Shown here piece by piece: positions 1 to 8,852 of a stretch of 64,000 bases of DNA. The notes below the pieces were generated by a model, which was not told the DNA's origin, did no database searches, and saw nothing but the letters and a program-made list of their open reading frames with translations. This DNA is from Euglena gracilis (Eukaryota; Euglenida; Euglenophyceae; Euglenales): positions 28,902,798-28,966,797 of the forward strand of contig CP154957.1 in the NCBI GenBank assembly GCA_039621445.1. Direction: 5' to 3'. The position numbers and the translations under genes are program-made. Each line of letters starts with the position of its first letter. Position 1 is the stretch's first letter.

Positions 1-490
1 CTTGTTTTTTTCCCACACCACATGATTTTTGCGCACCACACACACCACATTTTTCACTTGCATTTCTTCGGAAGTTTTTTCCTTATCGGGGATGATGGAT
101 GGGGAGTGGTTATTAACCGCGGTTAAAGGTGGTGGGGGGTCTTTACACTGAAATGTTCCACCACACACCAACCACCCCACTGTATTTTCAGTTGTGCATG
201 CAACACCTTGCAGCTGGCAGCCTGGCACAGGGAGCGCCGTCAGGTCGATGGCCAGGCAGGCAATGGACTCAGGGGATCACACCAACCTGGAGGGGTTGGG
301 CGTCCAGCGTTCATCCTGGAGCCAAACTCAACACGAGCACCAAGTTCCAAGAGCCACTTTATCCGTCGACTGCGTTCGTTCAATTTTCCTGGCAAGACCC
401 AAACTGCAAATCAGGCAAACCAGGGGGGTCACGCACCCAAGCTTGACTTGGACTTGGTCGCCGATGGCTGGCTGGTTCCCTTCCGCTGAG
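1..490. other. Downstream part of the FERRY3-like gene, not resolved
   Basis: On the minus strand a short open segment (SIACLAIDLTALPVPGCQLQ) lies between an AG near 262 and a GTGTTG donor near 204. It could be the next exon. The remaining sequence is AT-rich with CA-rich stretches and shows nothing else I can assign. Confidence 0.25.
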
Positions 491-495
491 GGAAC

Positions 496-674
496 CCCCT
501 GGCCGTGCCAGCAGGCGCACATCTCCAGGATGCGGCCCACCGTCGCCTCGAGGGTCGCGGGCGGGCCGGGCAGGGCGTGGAACGCAACGTGTACGCCGTT
601 CAGGTTGGAGTGGCGGGTGATGGCGAAGCCCGCGGCGGGTGGGGCCAGGGCCTGTGTGGCGACGCCCCCCCCCC
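496..674 (-). CDS. FERRY3: FERRY3-like exon 11, ITRHSNL block
   Basis: Carries VATQALAPPAAGFAITRHSN and LNGVHVAFHA, then ATVGRILEMCACWHGQ, ending at CAGGGG|GTTCCC in phase 0. This is the most diagnostic exon of the gene. Its 5' end abuts a 10-base G run, so the acceptor phase is uncertain. A short further GC-rich segment at about 206-260 (minus) could be the next exon but is not firmly in frame. Confidence 0.6.
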
Positions 675-3600
675 TGCAGGCCGGGGCCCTGGGCGGCGCT
701 GCGGTCCGCTCTGGGGCATGACCAGCAGTTCTGTGGCGACTCCGTCCTCGATGGGGGTGCTGCTTCACAGGGACGGAATAATTTCCATTTCTTAACTGTC
801 ATTGGCCTCCCAACAACTCGACTCTGACGGTTCGCCAAAAAATGAAGAATGCCCTCCCTTCCCCAGAAGGCGACCGCTTCTGGAGGGGGACCCACCCAAG
901 ACCACTTGGGGGTTCCCATGGGAAACCCACCCCATACCACACTGCGGCCCAGTGCCCCACACTTCCGGGGGACAGAGGCCCCCCGGGGGGGACGACTCCC
1001 CAACGCTGCCGCCGACCACGGGCCTCTCTCTGTAAGTACACAGCAAGCCTGGGGCACGGCCCTCCCCTGCAGCGCCTGGGCCCACTGGGCGTCCAGGGAC
1101 TCGAAGAGGAGCTCCGGGGCGGCAGTGCAGCAGCGGTGCCCCCCGGCCCCTCCTCGCCTGGGGGGTCAGGAACGCTTCCCCGGGAACGCTTCCATTCCCC
1201 GCCCATCAAAATGGGCAAGCGTCCATTGTGCGAGTGCCAGGCTTTGGCAGGTTTGGCGTTGGCCTTCCAAGTCCCCAGCCGCCAAGTATTTGTGGCAAAT
1301 GCCAATGGGATCAGAGCTGTGAAGTTGCACATGACTTTACAGCCCTTTTGGACATTTGAGTTGCAGGGAATCCCTCAAAATCCAAGATAGCAAAATCGCT
1401 GTATCAATTTGCAAACAAAGGAGGGAAATGCAGCCGCTTCCAGGACACAAAACAAATCCCAAGAGTGAAACTTCGGGTAAACCCTCCTGCCAAATAATAC
1501 GCCCGGGGTTTTATTTTTCCGCCCGAAGTCCCGGCCCGAGGGGGGGGGGTATTATCTGGCACGGGTAATAACTCCCAAATTTTCGAAGTTTTCGAAGTTT
1601 TTCTCAGTTTGATAGGACCCAAAATTGCCCCCAAAACCACCCTTCGGGATCATTTATTGAACCTTCTCATGAAATATAGCATTTTTGGAGGCCAGATCCA
1701 AAAACAAAAAAAAATCGATTTGTTTTCGTAATTTATTGTCAGAAATTGTTATTTTTACCCACATTTTCAGGACAAAAATCCGCGACGTCGGCCCAAAAAT
1801 CAGGGGGGGGGTTAATTCGGTCAGCGAAGTCAGACCCTAAGGGGGGGGGGGTATTATGTGGTGTTTCTCAGATAAACCCTCCCCCCAAATAATACCCCCC
1901 AAATGCAAGCTGCGCAGAAAGACAGGGACATTAAATTATTATCCCCCCTGCTTGTCCGTTTACACCGGCCAGGCTCAGAGGCTGTCTTATGACAAGGAGT
2001 CAAAATAGACTGAAACTGTAGGACATCTCTGACGAAAGGACCGGACGGTGGAAGTACCTCCCTGTCTAAGAACTAGGGGGAAAAGAACCAGGGGAGGTGC
2101 TTATTTGGCTAAAACATGGGTAAGAACCGGGGGGGATGAACCCATCCATTGGTATATGCCAGCAAGCAGGGGCCACGCCAGAAGTCAGGGCGGAGCTCAG
2201 CAATGCTGGTTGTGGAGCTGAGCAAGAGGCACGCCGTGAGCCGCCCCGCAACGATGGCTTCCAGGCTGGCCACCCGCTGCCCCCTCGCCTGCAGCCCGTC
2301 TCCGCTGAACGCCAGCGCCAGGCGGACAGAGGCCTGTGCTGTCAGACGACTGGGGGGGGGGGGCAGGCTTCAAGATCCCCCGGGGGGAGGGGGGTCTCCC
2401 CCATCCACCCAGCCTGGCATGGGACCCCCTTGGGGACCCCCCAAAAATCAGGCCGTCTAAAGGCATTTTCCCGGAAATTTCGGCGCTTCGCGCCGAAACC
2501 CATACCCAGACCTTGGACTCCCCCCTTGGGGGGTCCGGCCCCGGCCTCAGGGGGTCTTCTTCTGAAATATTAAAAAAAAGCCTGTGGGTGGTGGAAGACA
2601 CTGCAGGGTGCCGCCTCCTGGAAGCCAGTCAATGGCGGTTGGGCCCGGTGTGTGGGCATTACTGCCTGGCGGCTGGCCACGGCACCAAAGATCTGGGGGT
2701 GGTCCCAGTGCGCGCGCGCTCTCCCTCCCTCTCTGGGACGGAGCAGACCCCTGGCCGGGGGGCCTTTGCAGAGCTCCACGGTCAGCGAGCCTTCGCCAGG
2801 CCGGGGCGGTGAGGACGGCGCCGCAGCGTCCGCTAGCGGCGCTGCCGCCGGCCCCACCGCCGCGGGGTCCGCCGCAGCGACGCCGGGGCATCCGTCCGCG
2901 GTGGGGGGCCGGGGGGTGTTGAGCACGGTTCAAAGACACCCCAGGACGGAACTGTGCAGTCACCCGCGAAAAGAGCGACGGAGGAGGTTTTGGGCGCCTC
3001 CAGACAGGCCTCCGTCGGCGGGCCACCACCGCAGCGGGGCCGGGCCCAACCCTGGGGGGTGCCCCGGCCGGGCCCCATCCCCAGGCACCCCTCCATCGAG
3101 AGCACCGACGCCGAGCGCTGCCGGGCGTCCTCCGCCGCCGCAGAGGCGCTCGGGGTCGCCGGCCTGGGGGCGGGGGCGGCGGGCCCCCCGGCGAGCACGG
3201 AGGCCAGTGCGAGGCGGTCTGCCTCCGGGGGGCGGGCGGCCGGCCGTGGGGCGGGCAGGCGCTGCTCAGCCGCTGGCGGGGGTGTTGTGAGGACTCAAAC
3301 CGTGGCAGTGGCAGTGAGGCACGTGTTGTTGGTTGGCGAGTCTGTGGAGTGTGTGAAGGGTCCACACGGGTGTGGGGGGGGGGGGGGCAAAAGGAAGTCG
3401 AACCCCAAGGAACCATCGGACCGGCCAACAAAGCAAACCCTGCCAGTCCCATGCGCGAGCCTGGGTGGAAGCGCAATGGTCACGGCGGTGCCCTGTGTGG
3501 GCTCGCCGCTGCCGCCAAGGGAGGCCGATCGTGACGTGCGGCCCTTTGTCGATGCGGGCTGAAGGCGGAAGGTGTAGGCATGTGGGACAAGTCGGCGCCG

Positions 3601-3767
3601 CTCGCACGGGTGCTCCTTCTGGAGAAACTCTCCAAAAAAAAAATCGCACCCTGAGATAAATTGTGGCTGTTTGAGAGGTATGGGCTGACACGGAACCACC
3701 AATCACAAAGTGAAAGTAAAGAAATTGGAGATATTGCGACACACAAGACACCAATCCCACAGCCCCT

Positions 3768-3855
<88 letters not shown>

Positions 3856-6800
3856 CTGAACGTCGCTCCTCTGCCAGGAGCGCCTCCAAGCCGGCGACGA
3901 AATCCCGGCGCTGCCGCTGGGCGACGTCCTCCACATCTCGGCACAGGCGGCCCGCCTCGTCCCGCAGCTCTGCCTCGTGCTTCTCCACCAGCGCCTGAGT
4001 CAGGGCCGGGCCTTCGCAGGCAGCCTGCGGCGTGCGGAGGGGGTGAGCTTCCTATGACACTTCCCATGCTGGCATCCCATGACATGCCTCCGTTTGGAAA
4101 AGTTGGCCGGCAATCTGGCGACCTTGATGAACGAAAGAAATGTCCACCCATAATAAATCCTTGGAACGCCCTAACTAACGACACTTCGATTTCCCGTAAC
4201 ACCGCCAGTCCAAGTTGGTGTTACTTTAAGCCCGTTTCGCTCCAAATTTGTATTAATTTGGCTTGTTTCGACTTAGCTCCTTGATGCAGGGGGGGGGGGC
4301 AGTATTGGAAAAAGTGTGGAAAAAGTGCGGGAATTTGCGGGCTGTTGAGGTCCACAACCAGCATGACAGAGCCAGAAAGGAGCACGTGACGGCGAAGAAT
4401 ATGGAAAGACTTTGAGGTGCAGGATTTAGGTGAAGGTCAGGGTGAGGATAGAGGGCTGAGAGATGAGGCTTGGATTGGGCAGTTTGGCCTGGCATTAACC
4501 CAAACTAGGCCAAAGTTAAAGCCTAAACCCCCCCCGCCTAATAGTAGGGCGTGCCCTCTACAAGAGCAGGGTCCAAATAGTAGAGCACCCCCCCCTCTGG
4601 CGAAGCGAGCGTCCACTACAAGGGCATCCCCCTGGAAAAACAATGGAAGCAGAAGCAAGGCAAGTCATTCCATGTGATTGTGGAAAGGTTTGTAACTTGA
4701 CGGTTTAGATGGAGGAAGGGAGGTTGAGGGGACCGGAAACTGACTGGGCTTGAACTGGTAATTGCCATCAGTAGAAGTTTATCTTTACAAATTTAATTGG
4801 CTGACGCACAGTCCCTAGCCCCCCGTCCATTTTAGATAGTAACTATTCCTGACAATAACTCAGCTTATGGATTTTCCTATTCCCTTTCTGGCGTCTGGAC
4901 CGACCCGGTTTCAACGATAGACATTTTTATTCTGAACAACCTTTTATGCCCTGAAACTTTTTTCAGTCCAGAAACATTTTACTACCAATCCGACCGGCTG
5001 GATGAAACGCTGTCCAGCCGGAAGATGGGAAACGCTGTAGGAAAATGTGTGTGATGTCCACTACAAGAGCAGCGTCCAGATAGAAGAGCACCCCCCCTCT
5101 GGCGAAGCGAGCGTCCACTACAAGAGCACCCACTCTACAATTAGGGGGAGGGGGTTAAAGGCTTGGCCACACTGCCCAAGCTGCCTGAACCCTAACCCTG
5201 TCCCTAACGCTATTCCTAACCGGTAACTAACTACACCAACTGTCCACCGCTTTGCCACAGCCTGCTCGGCAGGGGGCAGGCGCAGGCATCGCGTCGCGAG
5301 GGCATTCATCTCCCGCTCATGGCGGTCCCGGACCTGCCGCGGCCAGGGCGATTTGTGTGCTGCGTGGGCCAACCGACCAGTGGTGGCCTGTGACCATGTG
5401 GCGGCCTCCGCCTTAGCCACACGGCAATGACGGCCTCCATGATGACGTCTGGGACTGCGGTGCTCCAGCACACCCAACATGGCTTCCTTCAGTGAGCAAC
5501 ACGTCAAAAATTCAACCACAATTCAACAAGGATTCAAAAAAAAGATCAACAATTATTCAACAACAATAATTCAACAACTATTCAACAAAAAAAATCAAGT
5601 ATTCACCAAAAATTCTAAACAATTGTATCGCATCGCGTTTGGAATGCCTGCCACCGTGCGGGGGTGGGAGGTTGTTTTGGGGTTTGTGGATAAGACAAAA
5701 ACATCAACCGTTTCACACTTCCGACCAAGCTCCAAAATAAAATTACAAAGCAGTTGCAAGTTGCCAGAAGCCACTGGCTCAGATATAATAAAAATCACGA
5801 TTATCACGAATATACATCACAAATAAAAAAGCGAATTAATTCTCATGTTGCAAAAGATAAGATGGTGAACTGACTGACTCCGCAACTAGCAAAAAGGTAA
5901 AGTGAGCAAGAAAAGTACAAGTTTGACTGTTACACCTTTAGAAACAAACTTCAGTACATGGCCAAAGACAAGGCTCCCCTGCGGTAGACCTGAACGGATT
6001 TCGCGGCGATGGCAATTCTCCTGACGGGGGGCACCGAACCTCAAACCGGCCCTGGGTCGCAGCCACCCGTCCCGGGCCGCCGCCACCTCCGCCATCTCGG
6101 CCGCCAGGGTCCCCACCAGGTCCGCCACCCGCGCGGCCAGCGCCGGGCTGCGCAGGGCGGCGCGGAGGGCAACGTACGCCCCCGGGCTGGCCGGCGCGGG
6201 CGCGGCGGCTTCCGTGGCGGGGCCGTCGGCGGGGAAGGCATCGGCCAGCGCAACTTCAACCTCGTGGTACTGCGGGAGGGGCCCAGGAGTGCAGCCCGCA
6301 CCGAAAGGAAGGAGATCAGCGGGGAGACCCATCAGGACGGTGAGACTGGCTGCCCGGGGACGACACCCATCCCCCCACCCATGCATTGGGGGCCAGGAGA
6401 GCGGGAGGGGCTTCGTGGGACCATTTGGGGATCCTTTTGGGGTCCGAAAAAAAATATGAAGGATCCCAGGTGTGCCAAAACGCATGCAAAAAAAGTGCTT
6501 TCCAAGGACCCTGGGGGAGGTTGCGGGACCAGGCAAGAAATTTGGGCTGGCCAGCTTGCCCCTTATGGGGGGGTCTGGCTTCCAGCTGAACTGGGCGGTG
6601 GAATCAAAACAGGACAAGTGCCAAAACATATCCTCGGCAAACTTATCTGGGCAGAACCATTGATGAATCGATTTGCAGCTTTACTAATGCAATTTGGTGC
6701 CAAATGCAGTTTTTTATTGACAATTAAACTGTTATTCAATGGGGATGCCCACCCCGCAGTGCCGGCACTGCGTGGCACTGCGTGGCACTGCGCGTGGCAC

Positions 6801-7959
6801 TGCGTGTGGCACTGCGTGGCACTGCGTGGCACTGCGTGTGGCACTGCGTGGCACTGCGTGTGGCACTGCGTGGCACTGCGTGGCACTGCATGGCACAGCG
6901 TGGCACTGCGTGGCACAGCGTGGCACTGCGTGGCACTGCGTGCACTGCGTGGCACTGCGGGCCGTTAAACCTAGTTTTTGCATCATTGGAATTTTCGGGC
7001 CATCAAGGGCAATTCTGGTTGTTTTGTGCAACTTTTTGCCTTTTTGGGTCAACTTGACCACATCTCGCTAGAAATGTCGAACAATGACCATAAAAATGCC
7101 TACATAGCGCTACATCATCGAAGGTGCTTGCATACGGGTTAAACGGCCCGCAGTGCCACGCAGTGCCACGCGGTGCCACGCAGTGCCACGCGGTGCCACG
7201 CAGTGCCGGCACTGCGGGGTGGGCATCCCCAATATTTCTATTCATGGACAATAAATCATTGTGGCAACTTGGATAGTTTCTTTTGCCTTACCACCTCCAA
7301 TTCCCAACAGGATGCATCATTTTTCACGTTCCTGCAATGTTACTTGGGTATGCAAAGCCTCAAGGGCAGTGAAAAATAATTAGGGGGTGCGCACCCTCCC
7401 ACACTCCCTTACGTGCCCTGTGGTTTACAAAGCTGTCGGTCAGACAGGGCCCCTGGCGGACCTCCTCCACGGCGGCGGCCAGGACACACATCAGGGCGGG
7501 ACCCTGGCGCACCGGGATCCGGTGGATCTGCAGTAGCCGTTGGGCGATGCCACCAGGGCTGGCCGGGTCCCCACAACTGAAATGTGTGGCACGTGCATGA
7601 CTTGCATGACTGGTGTGGTAGTGGTGTATGGCCCTCGTGGGCAGGGCTGTACGACCCACCATGGCAACCGCTCAAAGAAAATTCCTTCGGCACCGTTGGC
7701 GCCAAAGGAAAACTTTGACCTAAAAATCGGCGGCATCAGAAATACGGGAAGGCCTGGTGGGGGGGGTCGGACCCCCACCGACCACCTGCAGGGTTGCGGG
7801 GATTTCGTACAGCTCGGCCCATGGGAGGGAACGTGCAGCCCAGCCCTGCCTTTGGCGCACGTCATCGCCGGGGCGGAGGACGACGTCGAACTCATGCGGG
7901 GGCAGCGCCACACGGAATGCCAACGCACGAGGCACAACAGGCGCCTTGCACAGCGCCAT
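496..7959 (-). CDS. FERRY3: FERRY complex subunit 3 (C12orf4) homologue, multi-exon, 3' end at or beyond the window edge
   Basis: FERRY3 is a subunit of the five-part FERRY complex, a RAB5 effector that links early endosomes to mRNAs and ribosomes. Eleven GC-rich exon segments can be followed: 7959-7786, 7527-7429, 6269-6047, 5359-5241, 4024-3854, 3261-3074, about 2920-2749, about 2665-2582, 2367-2177, about 1152-1049 and about 674-496. The diagnostic segment is the last, with AITRHSNLNGVHVAFHA followed by GRILEMCACWHG. It matches, from memory of the family, the ITRHSNL..HVAFHL..LRNIL block of C12orf4. The order of the other parts also fits: an N-terminal beta segment, two charged coiled-coil exons (RDRHEREMNAL and LVEKHEAELRDEAGRL), then an RLALAF..ACLLLSSTTSIAELRPDF segment. 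The first five exons join in frame. Joins near 2.6-3.1 kb, 1.1 kb and 0.67 kb are unresolved. The homology is memory-based and needs a profile search. Confidence 0.68.
1049..1152 (-). CDS. FERRY3: FERRY3-like exon 10, approximate
   Basis: The GC3-rich frame ELLFESLDAQWAQALQGRAV ends at TTGCT|GTGTAC in phase 1. It fits the DFHFPRIEEQL segment that precedes the ITRHSNL block in the family. The acceptor is CCCAG|GCGAGG or a nearer AG, and the phase does not settle which. Confidence 0.45.
1479..1890. repeat. AATAATACCCCC-type MITE, copy 1
   Basis: Starts GTAAACCCTCCTGCCAAATA and contains G runs followed by TATTAT, with an AT-rich interior shared with 13,436-13,823 (for example TCATGAAAT(A/T)TAGCATTT and TTTTCGTAATTTATTGT). 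It lies in an intron of the FERRY3-like gene. Confidence 0.65.
2177..2367 (-). CDS. FERRY3: FERRY3-like exon 9, conserved core segment
   Basis: The frame entered at AAG|C CTG runs through SVRLALAFSGDG, RVASLEAIVAGRLTACLLL and IAELRPDFW to the donor TGGC|GTGGCC, phase 1. It matches the RLQTALSLYS..LVLLVDNRI..IKRDF region of C12orf4 in order and spacing. The 5' boundary is the end of a GC-AG TIR element (2364-2584). The exon opens with a run of 12 C that would encode proline, or the true acceptor may be the CAG at the end of that run. Confidence 0.55.
2364..2584 (-). mobile_element. TIR element forming a GC-AG intron in the FERRY3-like gene
   Basis: Begins CAGGCTTCAAG and ends (inverted) CAGGCTTTTTTTT, with the TTCGGCGCTTCGCGCCGAA palindrome in the middle. 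Splice sites CACAG|GCTTTT and TTGAAG|CCTG would remove 2368-2581. The flanks are C-rich and no exact duplication can be read. The exit frame of the upstream exon is not settled. Confidence 0.5.
2749..2920 (-). CDS. FERRY3: FERRY3-like exon 7, approximate 5' boundary
   Basis: An open GC3-rich frame (PGVAAADPAAVGPAAAPLAD, then GEGSLTVELCK) ends at CCAGGG|GTCTGC. GSLTVELC resembles the ESFTIHLG segment of C12orf4. An in-frame TGA lies just upstream with no AG between it and the exon, so the start is approximate. Confidence 0.45.
3074..3261 (-). CDS. FERRY3: FERRY3-like exon 6, Ala/Pro-rich
   Basis: Acceptor GAGCAG|CGCCTG. An open frame with near-complete GC3 runs through RLALASVLAGGPAAPAP and AAAEDARQRSASVLSMEG. 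The only nearby 5' splice site is GC type (ATGGG|GCCCGG). The next exon has no AG at a usable position, so this junction is unresolved. Confidence 0.45.
3769..3853. repeat. (CA)n microsatellite at a splice donor
   Basis: More than forty CA units. On the minus strand its first GT is the 5' splice site of FERRY3-like exon 5. Confidence 0.9.
3854..4024 (-). CDS. FERRY3: FERRY3-like exon 5, coiled coil ending at a (GT)n donor
   Basis: Exactly 57 codons between CCGCAG|GCTGCC and TCAGAG|GTGTGT. The product is strongly predicted coiled coil (LVEKHEAELRDEAGRL, VAQRQRRDFVAGLEALLAEE). The 5' splice site is the first GT of a long GT microsatellite, so the donor is repeat-embedded. Confidence 0.65.
5241..5359 (-). 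CDS. FERRY3: FERRY3-like exon 4, charged helix
   Basis: Acceptor CACGCAG|CA, in phase 1 to match exon 3, and donor GGACA|GTTGGT, phase 0. The product includes RQVRDRHEREMNALATRCL and PAEQAVAKRW. It corresponds in position and character to the charged coiled-coil region in the middle of C12orf4. Confidence 0.6.
6047..6269 (-). CDS. FERRY3: FERRY3-like exon 3
   Basis: Acceptor CCCGCAG|TAC and donor GCCG|GTTTGAGG enclose 223 nt ending in phase 1. The product is an alanine-rich helical segment (VEVALADAF..VALRAALRSPALAARVADLVGTLAAEM, in pieces). Third positions are almost all G or C, unlike the flanking introns. Confidence 0.6.
6740..7231. repeat. Inverted-repeat element with a TGCGTGGCAC minisatellite
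   Basis: GGGGATGCCCACCCCGCAG at the left is inverted at the right. Between them the left arm has about twenty copies of a 10-11 bp unit (CACTGCGTGG) and the right arm about six inverted copies. It lies in intron 2 of the FERRY3-like gene. Flanks show no clear target duplication. Confidence 0.75.
7429..7527 (-). CDS. FERRY3: FERRY3-like exon 2
   Basis: Acceptor CTACTGCAG|ATC and donor TTT|GTAAAC bracket 33 codons in phase 0 (IHRIPVRQGPALMCVLAAAV..). The open frame extends upstream to another AG at 7577 and downstream to a GTAAGG site at 7412. Those choices break the frame with neighbouring exons, so the shorter exon is preferred. Confidence 0.5.
7786..7959 (-). CDS. FERRY3: FERRY3-like exon 1, start codon exon
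   Basis: ATG at 7959 is followed by an open frame of 58 codons with strong G/C at third positions (RALAFRVALPPHEFDVVL) and ends at CAG|GTGGTC in phase 0. A second ATG slightly upstream lies in another frame. The start is chosen because the coding bias begins there and the beta-strand segment fits the N-terminus of the family. The gene starts about 640 bp downstream of the stop of the pentapeptide gene on the same strand. Confidence 0.6.
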
Positions 7960-8601
7960 GCCGGGGGGGCATAGCCTTGCAGTATGGCAGCAGTGCGGAG
8001 AGGCAGAGGGCAAAGGGACTGGAGTACCCGAACCGTTGAAGTATTGAGAGAACTTCCACAGAATGAATCCCCATATCGAAGCCTCCCCAGAGTATTAAAT
8101 GATCGGGGGGGGTGCTGGTCTGGACCCTCCCCTGGAGGGGGGGGGGGTCGGTTTGCACACTTTTTTTCTTAAAAAAAAAACACGGTCAAAACATAAACCA
8201 AAATTTTCATATTCCCCGCCGTAAAGTGTCAAAAAATTTGCTGGGTTCCTGGAGGGTCCTGGACCCCTCCCCCAAGTCCGAAGGGGAAGGGTCTGAAGAC
8301 CCCCCCAAAACCACCGCTCACTTAATATCCTGAGCCTCCTATCCCCCAGGAGGGCATGAACAGCGAAACAGTAACCGGTTAGATGCCCCGCCAATCACAC
8401 AACGACTTTTGAAAATGTTACAGTGGCTTGATTGAAGAGAAACAGGACAGCAACCAATGTACAAGGTCAAGGCCAAATGATAGACTTGAAAACACGGAAA
8501 TAAATGGGAGCGCTCGTGAGTGCAGCCCCAGAAACGCTGAGCGACCTGTTGAGATTGCAACTCGTATGCCCAGGGCGTAGGGCCTGGTGGGGGCCAGTGG
8601 A

Positions 8602-8852
8602 TCACCGGACAGAGTCCTCCGCCCACCGGACGGTTGCCCTCTGCGGTTCTTCGAGGAGGGCGCCCCACAGGCGGGGGAAGCAGGCGTTGCAGAGGTTGGC
8701 CCGCTGCAGGGCGGTGCGGGACAGAATTGCGTGGGACAGGTCCGCAAATGACAGGTCGGCGCCGGAGCAGTCGACGTCGCTGAGGTTGGCGAAGGAGAGG
8801 TTGCAGCCCGACAGGTTCAGATCGCGGAGGCTGCAGCCATGGAGGTCCGCCC
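8602..8852 (-). CDS. Terminal pentapeptide exon with stop
   Basis: CATGCAG|GG (phase 1) joins DADLTG|ADL exactly. Reads ADLHGCSLRDLNLSGCNLSF to LQRANLCNACFPRLWGALLE and a non-repeat tail ending in TGA at 8602-8604. Confidence 0.85.

Noticed and set aside
194-3562. Long overlapping open frames on the plus strand between 0.2 and 3.6 kb
   Set aside because: They are antisense shadows of GC-rich minus-strand exons. Third-position bias and family motifs fit only the minus strand.
3661-4284. Frame with poly-His/Thr and the opposing poly-Val/Cys frames
   Set aside because: Pure translation of the (CA)n microsatellite.
6739-7071. Frames rich in WHCVALRGTA / SATQCHAVP repeats
   Set aside because: Translation of the TGCGTGGCAC minisatellite in several frames, not a repeat protein.
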